Shown here in pieces: positions 44,676 to 57,476 of a stretch of 64,000 nucleotides of DNA (its first letter is position 1; each line of letters starts with the position of its first letter). The stretch is from Endocalyx cinctus. Its lineage: Eukaryota > Ascomycota > Sordariomycetes > Amphisphaeriales > Apiosporaceae. The notes under the pieces are model-generated. The model was given only the letters and a program-made list of their open reading frames with translations, was not told the DNA's origin and did not search any database. The stretch spans positions 62,001 to 126,000 of the forward strand of contig BCKC01000014.1 of the NCBI GenBank assembly GCA_001600455.1. Reading direction: 5' to 3'. The position numbers were made by a program, and so were the translations under genes.

Positions 44676-47600
44676 CTACGCTGCGTCTTGATCTTCGCTT
44701 CCCTCCCGGCTCCGCATCCTGCTTGATCTTCCCCCTGCCCCGTAGTTCAAGTCCATCAGCAAATTACTTAAGCTTTCCACGAGGGGGGGCAACGGCTGCG
44801 TCTGAACCGGGTAATTATCTCTGAACAAGTTCCTCGATATGGTGAGGACCGATCCTGGGTTAGATACGGACTCGATCCCGGCGACGATGTTTCCGTTGTA
44901 GGTGATTCCGGGGATACCTTTGCCCATGTGTATGAAGGCGCGCGAATCGTTGCATTCGTGGCCATCGAGGAGGACGTACGGAGACGGGTTTGTCCTCAAG
45001 TTGGTCGCGGCTTCCTGCTCTTGGGCCTGTTCCGATCTGGAGCCAGCAAACAGGCCGTAGACCCAGAGCGTCAGGGCGGCGTAGTAGACCGCTATCGCGT
45101 TGAAGGCGCGGAGCGAGGTCGGTGGCAGCAGGCGCGCGTTCCGGAGGACTTGCCCGGCGTGCCAGACGGCGTTGCGAGCTTCGCGGCTGCTCGACCAGTA
45201 CTCGTCCAGGGAGATGGCGGCGCGGCGTGCCTCGTCCTCGCCGTACTTGCCGGCAAATGTTTGAATTTCTTCCGGGGATACGTTAACAATCATCATAAAA
45301 AGTTCCGTCACCATGGTCAAGCTCGGCTTCCATTGTCCTGAGCTGCGCAGGACGGTTACAAAGTCACCTAGGTCTCGGTACAGCTCTTGATGCTGCGATG
45401 TTAACCATAGTCGAGGGCCGCTCTGGTTCTGGTTTGCCAAATCAATCCCACAACGGTAAAATTTGATGGATTCGCGGTAGGCCGCAATCTGACCCCAAAA
45501 GCCGTAAAGCAAAACAGTGTAACAGAGCTCCATATCCACCCACTCCTCATGTTCTTCGAGTGCGGAGATGGAATGCATAACTTCGTTCATGCGAGGGAGA
45601 TTCGTATCTGGAGGAAGGGCCTTCTTTCGGAGAAAAGCCTCCCTCCATGCCTCGGCCGTCGGCGCTTTCCACAGATCTAGAGCGGCCGGCAAGGTGAAGG
45701 CAAGCTCGCTATACGTCATTACCGCGTTCTTTTGAAGGGTAATAGACGCTTGCATATCATGAATAAAGGTATGAAGGGCCATCCTATACTCGTTTTAGAT
45801 AGGTAGAAAATGTAGCAGTTCGAAGCGCATACCTTTTGTGAGATTCTCTATGAGCAAACATGTGCCATTTTGCATCCAGCACCTCCTCGGAGTCTGATGT
45901 CAGCGGCTCATGCGAAGGTGAGTCTAAGGTAATAAAAAAGGTGCCAGCTCTCCTCATCATCTATCGTATATTCAGCGGACTCGCATCTTTTTTTATCCAA
46001 TTAAAAAGCCAGGAACGGGGTAAAAGAACATACGGTTATAATAGGGGTCAAAAAACTTTCAGCCAACTCCATTTTCCGTTTGAATCCGCTCCAGATGCCC
46101 ACATCAAGAATTATCATAAAAGATTGAATACAAGAGAGGTCTCTCGTTAACGAATTTTTATGTTCAAACTAGGCAAGTGTTCAGTATTGAGTGATTAAAA
46201 ATGTAGCAATACTTGGATGAGAAGGAAAGACTCGACTTACCGTATGACCCAGTCCCACTCGAATGACCTCCTGTAAAGCGAGGCCGAATTGCCAGATGGC
46301 AGGTTCGGCGATGAAAGTGGCGCCTGCGCAGACTATGGCTCCTAGAAGTTCGCTCATGCTTTTGGAAGGATTAAGAGACGCCCAATGAATCCAGTTGTCG
46401 GCGTAGCACTCATGTTGGATGATATAAGTCTGTAGAAGATAATTTAAAAGTTCCAACGAGGGGAAAGACGGTACTTTGTTGCTATCTTTTCCCTGATTCA
46501 GCACCAAGGCAAACATCCGATCGCGATCATGATGGTCCAGCTTGAGGCCGTGGGAGCTCAGCATCGACACCCGATCGTAAGGAAGAGGCTGGGAGATGTT
46601 TTCCTCGTTCAGTGCGAGAGCCTCCTTGCTCTTGGCCAAGTAATCTTTCGACTTAGGATGCCAGATCCACGGAGAGCGTTTGAAAGCGGCGTGACCGCGA
46701 GACGGATCTCTTGCGATCAAGGCAGCGCGGGAGACCGAGTTTGTTGACGAAGTCGGACTCGGATCGGCGATGTCGAGTTGCGGAATAGCAAAATTGTCAA
46801 AATTGAGATCCCACGAAGAAAAGTCCACGTCCTGAAAAAAGTTTTGTGCCGAGTGAGAAAAAACTATCTCGCCGGCCATACCCCCGACAACCGACGACGG
46901 TTCGCCCACGCAGCTGTACAGATACGGTGTTTCGCCTAACTGAGTATGCGCTGTGATATGGTCTTCGGCGGCGACGGAAATCTTACTATCTACGGCCTGG
47001 ACTCCCGCGTCACTCGCCTCCGGTCCTAGACTCGGCGGATTAATGGAATATTCCGAGGAGGATACCTCAGATGGAGCTAGTGCGTCTAATGTCAGCCTCG
47101 AGATGGTTCAATCATCCGGATCCGTCTTACCGTCCATGAGAGTTCTATAAGAAATCTGTCGCTTAACGGAGGTCTGGCAGGATAAACCTTTGCTTCGACA
47201 TCTACCGCAAGGTTTTTGGTCATCGCACTTGGCCTTTGACGATGCACAGTTCGAGCAAGCTTCGGCGGCGCGATCACTCCTCCGAATGGTCGGCTTACCG
47301 TTTCCGCTCCCATCGCTATCTCGATCATGAGTCGTCTCATGACGCGTTAATAAGTCACTAGTAAAATGGGTAAGTTAGGTATTCTTCAAACATGCTTCTC
47401 GGCATGCATTAAGAGATGCGATTTGACTAACGCTCGGTTAAATCTCTTGGGACAACGAGTGCATTGATAAGGTCGAGCATTTTCATCTATCGTTTCTATT
47501 TTAGCTCACGATCACAGGAAAATAAGATTTCTCCTTTTATTTGTCCTTATTCGGGATAAAAAAAACAAAAAAAAAAAAAGGAAGCACATGAACTAACGTG

Positions 47601-47965
47601 ATCGTAAATGCCTCGTTAAATGATCGGCTCTACGAATCGGTTTATTTGATGTTGGCGTTAGCAAGAACGTAGACGTGGATTTACGGGAAAAAGAGCTATA
47701 TAGATTTATTATATTATTTTTAACTTTAGACTTACCTCTCATAAACCCTTTTACATATATGACATACGTGAGATGGTGAATTAGAAGAGATGGGAGTTGT
47801 GGTAGAAACCTTGACGCGTTTCAAAGGTTGCTGAGGTTGCGGTTGAGATTGAGATTGATGTGTCGTTGGAGAAGCTTCAGAAGCCGTCTCGGCAAACATT
47901 GATCTCAATAAGAGATCGGATCCGGCGGCGTCACAGAGAATATCGATACCATTCTGTTCCGTCAT
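44676..47965 (-). CDS. C2H2 plus Zn2Cys6 hybrid fungal transcription factor
   Basis: Nuclear regulator with two kinds of DNA-binding domain. Eight exons (47965-47736, 47629-47598, 47486-47432, 47357-47131, 47085-46241, 46168-46034, 45960-45833, 45783-44676) give 919 aa. Two C2H2 fingers come first (C68, C71, H84, H88 and C96, C99, H112, H116), split over three small exons, then a Zn2Cys6 cluster (C140, C143, C150, C156, C159, C166, spacing CX2CX6CX5CX2CX6C). The rest is a fungal-specific TF regulatory region (HECYADNWIHWASLNPSKSM, then IQSFMIILDVGIWSGFKRKM, and MMRRAGTFF at the start of exon 7). Exons 6 and 7 are not visible as open frames of useful length. Target genes unknown; the convergent WSC gene is not implied as a target. 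Confidence 0.88.
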
Positions 47966-49367
47966 ACTTTCTTTCTGGTTTTAATTTATTTTTATTTTGG
48001 TTTTATTTTTTTTATTTAATCTCATTTGACATATCTTGATAATTGATCAAATAAAGAGAGAGATAGAGATAGATAAAATAGAATATTGAAGATGAATGTA
48101 TCAGTTGAAACTCATGAAGGTGGATATATGATGGTCCGAGATTGTATTTGGCATAGACAAAGTGGAGAGAAAAGAGTATGTATGGACGTGTCTGCGTGTG
48201 TAGAAATCAAAACCCTGGTCGTTTTTTTTTTTTTCTTTCTCCCCTTCCCTTTAAAGGGTCGTTCATCCCGCTACCCCAGCTTTTTTATTTATTTTATTTT
48301 TATATTTATATATTTTAAACTTCACTCATTCAATTATTTTTTTTTCTTGGGTTCTCTTATTTAAGTTATTTGTATTTCTTGATATTTAGCCGCAGCTCTT
48401 TCGGGTTCAAGATTTTCAATTTGGAGGTTCGTATGCAGTAGCCTGAGGCAGATAATCTCTTTTAAAGCACCCTTAGACGAATCAGAAGAAGTGTACCAAA
48501 TAAAACTATAAAACTTTAAATGATTAAGTATCTCTCTAGTAAAATAATACGACGAAGTACTTTTATGCAGAGTTCGGGTATATATTCTAAGTGTTAGCAT
48601 ATTGTAAGGGTATTTTAAGTATATTTTAAGTACATTTCAAGTACATTTCAAGCATACCTTGGAATAGCATACATGACTTCTGACTATGAACAGCTCCGTT
48701 AGTCCATACAATTCCGTCTTCTCCTTAACCCGGCTTGTCTAAGGTTGTCTATGTTAGTCCAAACGCTCAGTGACTACTATAACTTAATATGAATCGCCTG
48801 AGCTTTTAGCTTTCTTCTTACGACACGAATCTTGCTAATACGAATGAAAACCAGCATATCCCAGAGTGGACCAGTAGAAAGACGTATAGTATATATCCCA
48901 GTACAAGCATCTTCATTGATGTTCTGGAATAATGAAAAAAAAAAAAAAAAAACAATCTCTTCTTAAAACGAACGCCTTTAATCCGTCACGGATATAATTC
49001 TTCTCATCCAATTCCCAAGAAGGTGATCGAGTCCCTCCTTTCCTTCTACCCTTGTGCGTATTCCCGAGAATTCCATCTCGAAGAGTGTGATAGCGGATCA
49101 CGTTATAGAACCGCGTAGAAAACCTTGAACGATGGTAGGATTTCATTTCAATACTAAACTTCTTTTTTTTTCATCTCTCTTTTTATATCTTTTAAAAAGA
49201 AGGAAAATAGAAAAGCGAACCGCCTGGTGAGAGATAGAGGGGGGAAATATTAGCCAAGGAGCAACAAAGTGTAAATATAGGCACATCTTCATATACGGCT
49301 TACTACAAATTCAAAAGAAACGAACCTTAAATGAAAAAGCCCCTCTTACCTAAGCGTCGATCAAATG
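47966..49367. other. Gene-poor interval upstream of the transcription factor
   Basis: No gene supported. AT-rich, with an 11-bp tandem repeat (about four copies of TACATTTCAAG-like units) at 48611-48652 and an A run at about 48934-48952. A minus-strand frame at 48913-49146 is Arg/Lys-rich but unsupported. Confidence 0.5.
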
Positions 49368-49643
49368 TCAACCGACGTAAGTACCGCAATACCCGCAGCA
49401 GCGTCCGGGAAGGACCCACACCTCGGAGCCCTTAGTCGCGCACGTAGGGCAGCGTTTTCCTGGGGCCTGTGCACGCGCGAACGTTTGTGAAGAATGCAGT
49501 AGTTAGTCAACCGCGACTTGCGAAAATGAAACGACGGTACAGCCGGGCTGAAAACATACCGTGCCGACCATATCCACTAGCTGGTGGTCTTGCCCCTGGG
49601 CGTGGGCGAGATGGCAAGGAGACGAGGATGCGGAGGACTTCAT
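49368..49643 (-). CDS. Small cysteine-motif protein, 60 aa
   Basis: Two exons, 49643-49560 and 49466-49368, join through a 93-bp intron (GTATGT donor, CACAG acceptor) in phase 0. The protein has a Ser-rich start, a central CHLAHAQGQDHQLVDMVG segment and a C-terminal APGKRCPTCATKG, then PGRCCGYCGTYVG. The two CPTC and CGYC pairs look like a zinc-ribbon knuckle, with a further Cys in the first exon. Similar tiny proteins seem to me widespread in filamentous ascomycetes, but I cannot give a function. The intron falls precisely between the two conserved halves, which supports the model. Too short to appear as a single open frame. Confidence 0.7.
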
Positions 49644-52600
49644 GGTTGCCGTAGTTCGTTCTTATAACGTGGATAAACGAGGATATAGCGGTATATTCGA
49701 TAGGTAATATAGCTTGGGAGTTCTGAAACAGTGATCTGGCTAAGGGCGTAATCCAGAGTTGGTTCAGATAAATATACGTTTATGTGTTTATGATGTGCGA
49801 GCGTTGTATCTGTTGTGTGCAGTAGATGAGTAGGCGAGAGATCCGACCGTCAGTCTGCGGATGAATTCCCCTGGGATTTGAGGACCTATTTATACTTTTT
49901 TTTTTTCAATCAAGCCTTCCAGAGCTAGCGAGACAGGAGAGGTGAGGGGAATATACTCCGAGAAGCAAGTTGTAAACGGCATGACGAGAAGACGTAGTGA
50001 AAAATTCTCGCGCTAGCAATTGGCGAAGGAGCAGGAATGATATCAGGCTAGTGGCGCCGACGCGATGCGACGCCGTGTATATCCGCCCGTCACCATATAT
50101 GCATGTATGTCACTGCCCGTACGAACGAGCCTCCCTACGCACGACCGCGAGCACGACAAGAAGCAGGTAGTACGGGCCGCGTCGCTAACAATCGAACGGT
50201 ACCGACCCTGGGTGGGGGTTTGAACGTCAGCCCACGCATCAATATCTCGATATAAATATGCAAGTAGGTAGGTAGATAAACGAATGATCGTCGAGTACCT
50301 ACCTATCTGACAAGTTCTATCAGGCATCAAGCTTGTTCGCGGACAAGCGATGTCTATCTTCTCGACCCTCACTCGCGGGGTACTTTACCCAGCAAGGTCC
50401 GCGAGAAGGACAAGACGATCGAACCAACCCATATATGCAGGACATTTCTCACCGACCGACTCGGTAAGAGATGACGTCGAGGTACGACCATTCACAACCC
50501 CCGTCTCCGAGTGAGGCGTGTAGGAAGTAGGCTAGGGGAAACCCCCATATGGTGCCAGCGTGATAACGACTCCAGGACTCGCGGGCGTGGGATCCGACGG
50601 TGATTTCAAATAGAGGTCACCAAGATAGGTCTAGGCGTGAGTTATATTGTCGGATAAATATACAGCATAGATAGATATCCGCTTTCGATCTGTGTGGGAT
50701 AGAACTAGGATCCCGGTCGTTCATCCGAACCTGTGTCGCGCCAACGATCCAGGAGTATGTACCTGATAAGCAGAAATAGAATACTCTTGGGTTACGCCGA
50801 CATCCAGGTCCTTCATTCGGTCTGGCCGATCTACCAGGAATCCGGGGGCGAGCCAAATATGATCCACCACGTGAATGAGTGGGCGCAGCACACACACATA
50901 AAAAAAATAATAATAATAAGGGTGCGGCTTATACGGTAACATTTCAGAAAGTACGTGGGATAAATCCTTTTAAGAGAAGAGTTCTATTACGCAAGTTTTA
51001 TTTTTCAATGGCTTTGTTTTTTTTTTTTCTGCTCACGTTTTTCTTTTGTTTTGGGATGTTACATGCGTACGTAGCGATGGGGGAGTCACGTTACAGATAG
51101 ATCATTTATCAATATTTGCGCTTCGATACATGATGACATACCATCGGTCACTCGCATTCTGCACGAATGCAAACTGTCCCGAATCCTTACTTGAAGTTTC
51201 CCATGGCCATTCCCGCCTTGATGTAACTCAAAAAGATGGCGGGGAGGTAAAGTCGTTATCTGGTTTTCGGTACGGTTGAATCTCTTCGAGGACCCCTTTT
51301 GTCTTGGGTACTTGAAAGATCTTGTTTCACTTCCATACGTTACTTCTCTCTTTTTTTTTCCCTCCGTTTTCGTTACTCTCTACCAAGTCACCACTCTTGG
51401 CACTAGGCATGACGTGACTCTTTGCTCTTATTGGGGGGAGGGGACATCGGTATTTCCACTCCCCTTTTATTTAGCGCGGTGACAGATCGAGATAATCCCC
51501 AGTTAAATCTCAGCAGAGGGACAAAGTTCCAATTATCCCCATATGGAAAAGCAAGCAGCCGACATGCCGTGGATCACTTGACCTCGAGTATTTAGTCTCT
51601 TTTATCATTCACCGGTCGCGAGGCTGACATGAGGCCGGTGAACTTCAACCAGTCTCGTCGCTCGATATAACTACCGGCTTCAAGTTGCTTACCCACAATC
51701 ATTCGATAATATCTCGGAGAGTTGACCGCCTAGACGTCCTTTTCTAGGCAGGATATGGAAAGGGGTTTCGATAGTTTTCTCTCATACTCTCCCCTCGCGA
51801 GCTGCTATCCTCATCTTGACCTGTGCCTCCACTTTCATACTTAAATGATGCTAATATCAATTTTCGAAAAACCTCTCTTCCTTCTACGAAAAGCTGTGAC
51901 ACCTGCCAGGCAGTCAGAAAGTTCTTATTTTCCTTTTCCATCTGAGTCATAACCAATCAACCACTCGGCTTGGATCCTAGAAGGGGAAGGTTCTGTCTCC
52001 TGCATGCATGGATTACCTACATACGCAACTGCGAATACCACGCGGTCAGACTTGGTTGGGTTAAAAGTGCACTTTTAGAGGCAATTGATATATGACAATA
52101 GCTCCGATACAGCACCGGTTGACAGGCGCCCCAACCGCAAAGATGGACCATTTGCAAGGGGTTTTTTTTTTTATCCTTTTGAGCGTAATACATCCGCCAA
52201 TCTCGATAACATTAAGCAGCCTACGTACGTACCCAATTATGATATACCGTATCATCACCCACCACTTTACGTTACCCGCCGAATTCATGTGAGACTTTTT
52301 ATGCTCCTTCGTTAAGTAATCAATGAAACAGAAGCAGGGACAGCGGCCGGCTACAGAAAGCATTTTACCAGAATCCGGGGATAGATTGCTGCCCGATTCT
52401 AAGGGTATCCTCGGATTTTTCTTTTGCCTGGTTTCGAGTCCCCTTTCCCCCCCCCTTTCCCGACCAACCAACCAAGAATTCAAAGTGTTTCTTCTGACGT
52501 GAATCAATATGCCGTGTATGACAGCAATTCCCGATTTCCGATATGAACCCATAATTATCGTCAGATCATTTGCGGAAAATAGAAACCAAAACCGGGTTAC

Positions 52601-54983
52601 AGACAGAACGCGCCGTCCCGCTATTACTGACATGTTTTTTTTTTTTTTACGACCTGTCACCTATGGAGATAAATGAAGTGAGACAAAAAGAACAATGGGC
52701 TTTTTCTTCTTTTTCTTTCCCTCTTCTTATATCATCTCTGCCCGCCACAATTTACCATCTTCGCGGAGGAAATCTTTTTTGCAACTAGATAAGTAGATGA
52801 AAGTAGACAAAGTTACGCCTTTTCCCTCTCTATCTCTCTCCCCCTTCGTCCACGACCGTTCGTCTGTCGGTATAAATACGGCGTGTCATAAAACCGGTCA
52901 GTATTGTAGCCGCCGGGTTACACACACGGAGAAAAGTGTGGCTGCATTTTGCATGCAGATGACACGGGACCGAGAGCTGGATCCCATTGGGTCGACCGCG
53001 ATTATGACAGCTGCAAGAAATCTTTCCCGTACCCCTCTCACCCGGTCTGCGGTTCGAACATTTCTTTTTTCTGTTTCCTGTCACAAAAATAAATAAATGA
53101 AAAAAAGGACCAAACAAAAAGGCTGTCGTTTGAGTTTTTTTTTTTTTTTTTTGGTCCTTTTCCCTTCTTCCTTTTCTTCTTCTTTCGTATACTACACGCT
53201 TTTTTACGTTACCATTTGGAGTAAGACTTTTTTATCTAAATTGGCATTTGCGCGAATGCGAATGTACGCCGTTGTTGTTCTTTTTCTTCCTTCTACGGAA
53301 ACTGATTTTTTTGTCCCCGTGATTCTTAAAACTGTCAAATCCTGTCGTTAACGTCATCTTGCTGTCCTTTCCNCCCCGCCTTCTTTTTTCCTCCCCCTGC
53401 CAAAAAAAAAAAAATAATACTCATTCCCGAGGAGGGTTTCCCCCCCAAGGGAAGACATCTATTCCTCCCCGCTCATCTACAGAAACGCACCACTCGTGGC
53501 TTTTTCTCTTCTTTTCGGATACAGGGACCCGACCCCTAGACCCTAAAATTGGTTCCAAAAAAAGACTACGTAAAAAACTGAAAATGGAAAATGAGAGGGA
53601 ATTTTTTCTCTTTTCGTTTTTATTCTCCGCGTTTCTTTTTTCTTCTAATAGATATAAATAGATACCCTTTAATCAAGAAGCAGGTGGAATGTCGGCGAAA
53701 TTTCTCATTCCCCTCCCTTTTTCTTTTCCCAATCCTTACCCAAGAAAACGCGCTCCCTCATGACCCTCTCCCCTAAATCAGGAAGCTGCGGATTTTTTAA
53801 GGCCAATACCAAACAGTACCGGTTATTGCTATGCGGTGATTTGATTATAATAAACAAAAAAAAAAACCTCCGGATCAACAAACCATTTCTAAGCGCTTTG
53901 CTGTTCCAACCTGAACCTAAACCTGAACCTGGACCCAGACCTAGACCTAAACCGCGACGTCATCTTCGGCTTACTCTGACTTCATATTCGCAAGTGATGA
54001 ACGTCTCAGATGAATCCCTATCACTGTCGTAAATGTGACGTCTTTTGCATTAGCCTCACTGCTATATCTATCTCTCATTTGAAGCATCATCCCGCTCGAG
54101 GTCACGTTTTATGAGATGACACCCGGTCCTTTGAAAAACCATAGCTAGAAACTACGATTGCCCGTATATTCATGCGAGGACGGGGTCATGAGGCGTCGCG
54201 CGAGCCAGCGTCATAGATAAGAATTGAACACTTACTACCCAATACGTTTCCTTCCTACGACAGCCGCCTTCAGCCCGCTCGTTGTGTTGTCACTCACACG
54301 TAACATGGCATACGAAAGACGGGATGTTATCAATTCGAATTATAAATAAATCGTGTTCAATTTGAGAAAGGTAAATAAATGTTTCTAAATAACCAAATCG
54401 AGGGGTATCGTATCGCATCGTGAATGACCATTCCGTTTTGTCCTTAATCCCAATCCCAATCCCAGAGTAAGTAGTAGCCAGCCAGCCAATCCGGTCAAAA
54501 TAAATCAGTCTATGTATATGCAAGAAAAAAAAAATATCGCGAGAAAAGAGCGAGGTTTTTGGCTTCTCTTCCCGGTTGTCCGTTTTGCCCCCCCTTGTTT
54601 ATAATCAAATATAGAATGAAAAAGATGGAACGGAACGCCTTAGTGTAGTTAACCACGAGATAAATGACAATGCATCATGAGTAACGAGAAGATAAAATAA
54701 TAATAAAAGTAGACAGACAAATGAGAAGTGTAAGTGAAAGAGAATCCTGAAACATAGGCGGGATGGATAAGAAAATCGTTCGATCTATCCCGTGTTCAGC
54801 CATACTGCGGGATCAATGAGGAGTCGTTGGTGGTTATATGTCGCGGGTAGTTTTCGGCTGGGTCGCGCCATCCGAGCTTTAGGTTTTAGCACTTGGTCCT
54901 GTGCAGCAAGACAGTTCGGCTCAACAACGAACTTGGGCATCGGAATAATGACGATGGCCCAAGTTTCAAAGGAGCTCGACTAT
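49644..54983. other. 5.3-kb gene-poor region, one undetermined base
   Basis: No complete gene supported. A minus-strand patch at about 50760-50890 (WLAPGFLVDRPDRMKDLDVG) has coding-like codons and ends at a GTACAT site. Simple sequence includes a degenerate hexamer array at 53908-53955 and CCCAAT triplication at 54449-54466. The base at 53373 is N. Confidence 0.45.
53908..53955. repeat. Degenerate 6-bp tandem repeat (CCTRRA)
   Basis: About eight units such as CCTGAA, CCTAAA, CCTGGA and CCTAGA in register. It resembles a diverged telomere-type repeat but may be an ordinary microsatellite. Confidence 0.7.
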
Positions 54984-57476
54984 TTAACGAAAATTCTTTG
55001 TAATTTGTACGAGCAGAAGTCCTTTGGTGTCGTCGCCGTTACAGTTTAAGAGGTGAATGAAACGGTAACCCGTGGCAAGGCGGTCTAAGCGAATACATGC
55101 CCACGCAAACGGACACCGGAGTGCGGGTACGCGCTGGGCCGCGTCTTCGATTCTGAACCTATACCTTCCTCATTAGCTTCTAGCTTCGAACATGTGCGGA
55201 AGAGGGTAGAGGGCGTCATCCGAACTCAGACATGGCCTGTGCAAGGTGCGTTGCCACAAGGTGAGGCGTAGACAGGTCTCATGCATCGGATGATTACTTC
55301 CATCACAGGACGGACATGTGCATATGGCAGCTCACCTGCCGCTCTTGCCGCTGGCAGCTCAGTATCGTTACTCCATATTATATATGGGACCCAACCGCTT
55401 GGTACCGGAATGCAACTTGCCCCCCCCCCCCCCCCCCGGCAATAACCCTGGGCCAGAACGAAGAAACGGAATAAGGGAAGCGAAGATCATTAAAAAAAAG
55501 AAAGAAAGGATCGCTTACCTAACGAAGCTTAGTTGCTCCGATCCTAACGGAATACCCATGAAGGAAAGGTCCCTATGGTGGGAAGGGAAATCAGGGTGAT
55601 CGGATCTGCCATGTGCCGTCTTTTTCTTGTAGTCCGACTCGCGTAATTTACCGCCCTTCGAAGCTGTGCTTCCCGCAGATTCGTCTATATGCAGCTCGCA
55701 CTTTACGTAAGGTCTTAGAGATTTAGCGGTCTCGGGAGTATATCCCTCGGGAAGTGGGAGATGCTGGCCCGCGAGCACATTGATAATGAGATCGAATGTT
55801 CGAGGCTTCGAAGGATGCGAGAGACTCGAGGATGTGTCTTCGCTGAGATAGCCCGGCGGCTTCAAGACCCAGCCTTGCTCCCCCGAGAACATGGCTCGGT
55901 TCAGCATCATACCCTCGTCGCACGACTGCCAGTTCAATGCAACCATTTGGACGCCATTGGTCCAGCACTTGACCGGGTCAGGATTTGACGAATCCGTGCG
56001 AGATCCCTTAGGATATGCACGCATAAAGAAATGGCGGTTGTGGGAAAACAGCTCCTTAGGTTTTGTCGTCAGAAGTTCCTGTATTCTTGATTCGCTTATA
56101 GAAAAGATGTGAGATGGAATCTTAGCGGCCTGAGACTCGAAATTTGTGAAATGTTCGCTATGGGTATAGATAGCAAGAGCTCCGAGGCTCTCGCTGATGG
56201 GAACTTTGGGGGGTCTACTAGTGTTTTCTGCCACGGTGGATCTGTCATCGTCCGACACCGATCCATCGTCTTCTAAGTTAATACTAGGAGCCAGCGTTGA
56301 TTGAGTGCCGAGGTTGTCTGATGATGATTTTTTAACTTTGATGAGTATCTTTTTACGAAGATCCTCCAGTCGAGGCATCCGTCCATTCGGACAAGATTCT
56401 AAAGGTTTATCGACTAGGTAGCTCCCCCATTCCTGCTTCATTATCTGTACCATCACATCTTGCTGTTCCAATCCGGCGTGCACTTCTAAGCTGATTATAA
56501 TAGGAAGTTCGGACTTGGTGAATGCCACCTCGCGAATGGCCTTACAGACGTCTCGAAAACCGATCGGTGGGGTGAGAGTCCACCCGTGCATTACTATGGG
56601 CTCATCCGGTGGCAGCGAAGGTCTCGACCTTAGAGACGCCCGGTCCGTGTCTAAACGAGCAGCCGCGTCGAGGGTGCACAAATTATCGAAGCTCATGTTA
56701 CTCAAGGGTTGCGGGAGCGGAGGTGTTAAAAATTCATTTCTGCTACACCTCGGACTGTGACTGTGGACTTTCTCGACACCGAGCTTATGCCTCGCTTTAT
56801 CTAGCTTATCCTCGGCGGCTTCCTTGAGATGAGCTCCGAACGAATGCCAGCTCTCTCCAGAGAAGGCCCGTTGGTGTTTTTGTTCCGATCTTCTGCTCGA
56901 CGGATCTCTTGACCTGTCTCGGCTCGAACCTGGAGAGTCGGGATTCCATACGTCGATCTCGACACATCTGCATCCCTGGAGGAGGGCTCGTCGGTACTGG
57001 TCGACTTTGGTTTTTCCTAATAGCTGGTGTCCAGTAAGATAGGTATTATGACTGCTGTTGATGAAATAGTTGCTGATTGGTTTATCAAGATCTTTATCTC
57101 GGGCCGCAGGCTTCTCCGCATTTACACCATACCCTATATACCACAGCTCAAGAAACTTGGCGAAATCATATTCGTCCTCGAGAAGATTCATGCCCGCCCT
57201 GTCTTCTCCTTGTTGCGCGTCGAGGAAATTCTGGAAGTGCTCGCGAGTTAAAGTAGGTGCTCCTCGTCGGAGGGAATTGTAGAGTTTTATTAAATGACGT
57301 TGAATAGCGGTGCTTAATTCGATGTGCTTATTGTTGGGGAAATATACAGGAGTCGGTTCAATAAAGGTAGCCAGGTTGATCGCTCGCTTCAGGGCACGCA
57401 TCGTCTGTGATCCGGGATTTATTGAAAGGCGACGACGGAGCGTTGTCTTTCTCGAGTCCATTGTCGGCGTCCGCAT
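54984..57476 (-). CDS. Phosphoinositide-specific phospholipase C
   Basis: Delta-type PI-PLC that cleaves PIP2 to IP3 and diacylglycerol. Two exons, 57476-55519 and 55158-54984, give 710 aa. An EF-hand-like helical N-terminus (residues 50-115) precedes the catalytic X box (NYFINSSHNTYLTGHQL with H143; CVEIDVWN with E173 and D175; second His297 in PIVMHGWTLT). The Y box follows (LGALAIYTHSEHF, then PVKCWTNGVQMVALNWQSCD), then a C2 domain (TFDLIINVLAGQHLPLPEGY). The 57-aa second exon completes C2 (WACIRLDRLATGYRFIHLLN) and is essential. Intron 55518-55159 is 360 bp with GTAAGC and TATAG ends and contains a C18 tract. About 115 Ser/Arg-rich residues separate E173-W177 from H297, far more than in animal PLCs. 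The start at 57476 is the first in-frame ATG. Confidence 0.92.
55420..55437. repeat. C18 homopolymer inside the PLC intron
   Basis: An uninterrupted 18-base C run, a G run in the PLC pre-mRNA. Its length is likely variable between strains. Confidence 0.9.

Noticed and set aside
48913..49146. Arg/Lys-rich 77-codon minus-strand frame
   Set aside because: No splice partner, ends in a phenylalanine run from a homopolymer, and no family resemblance.
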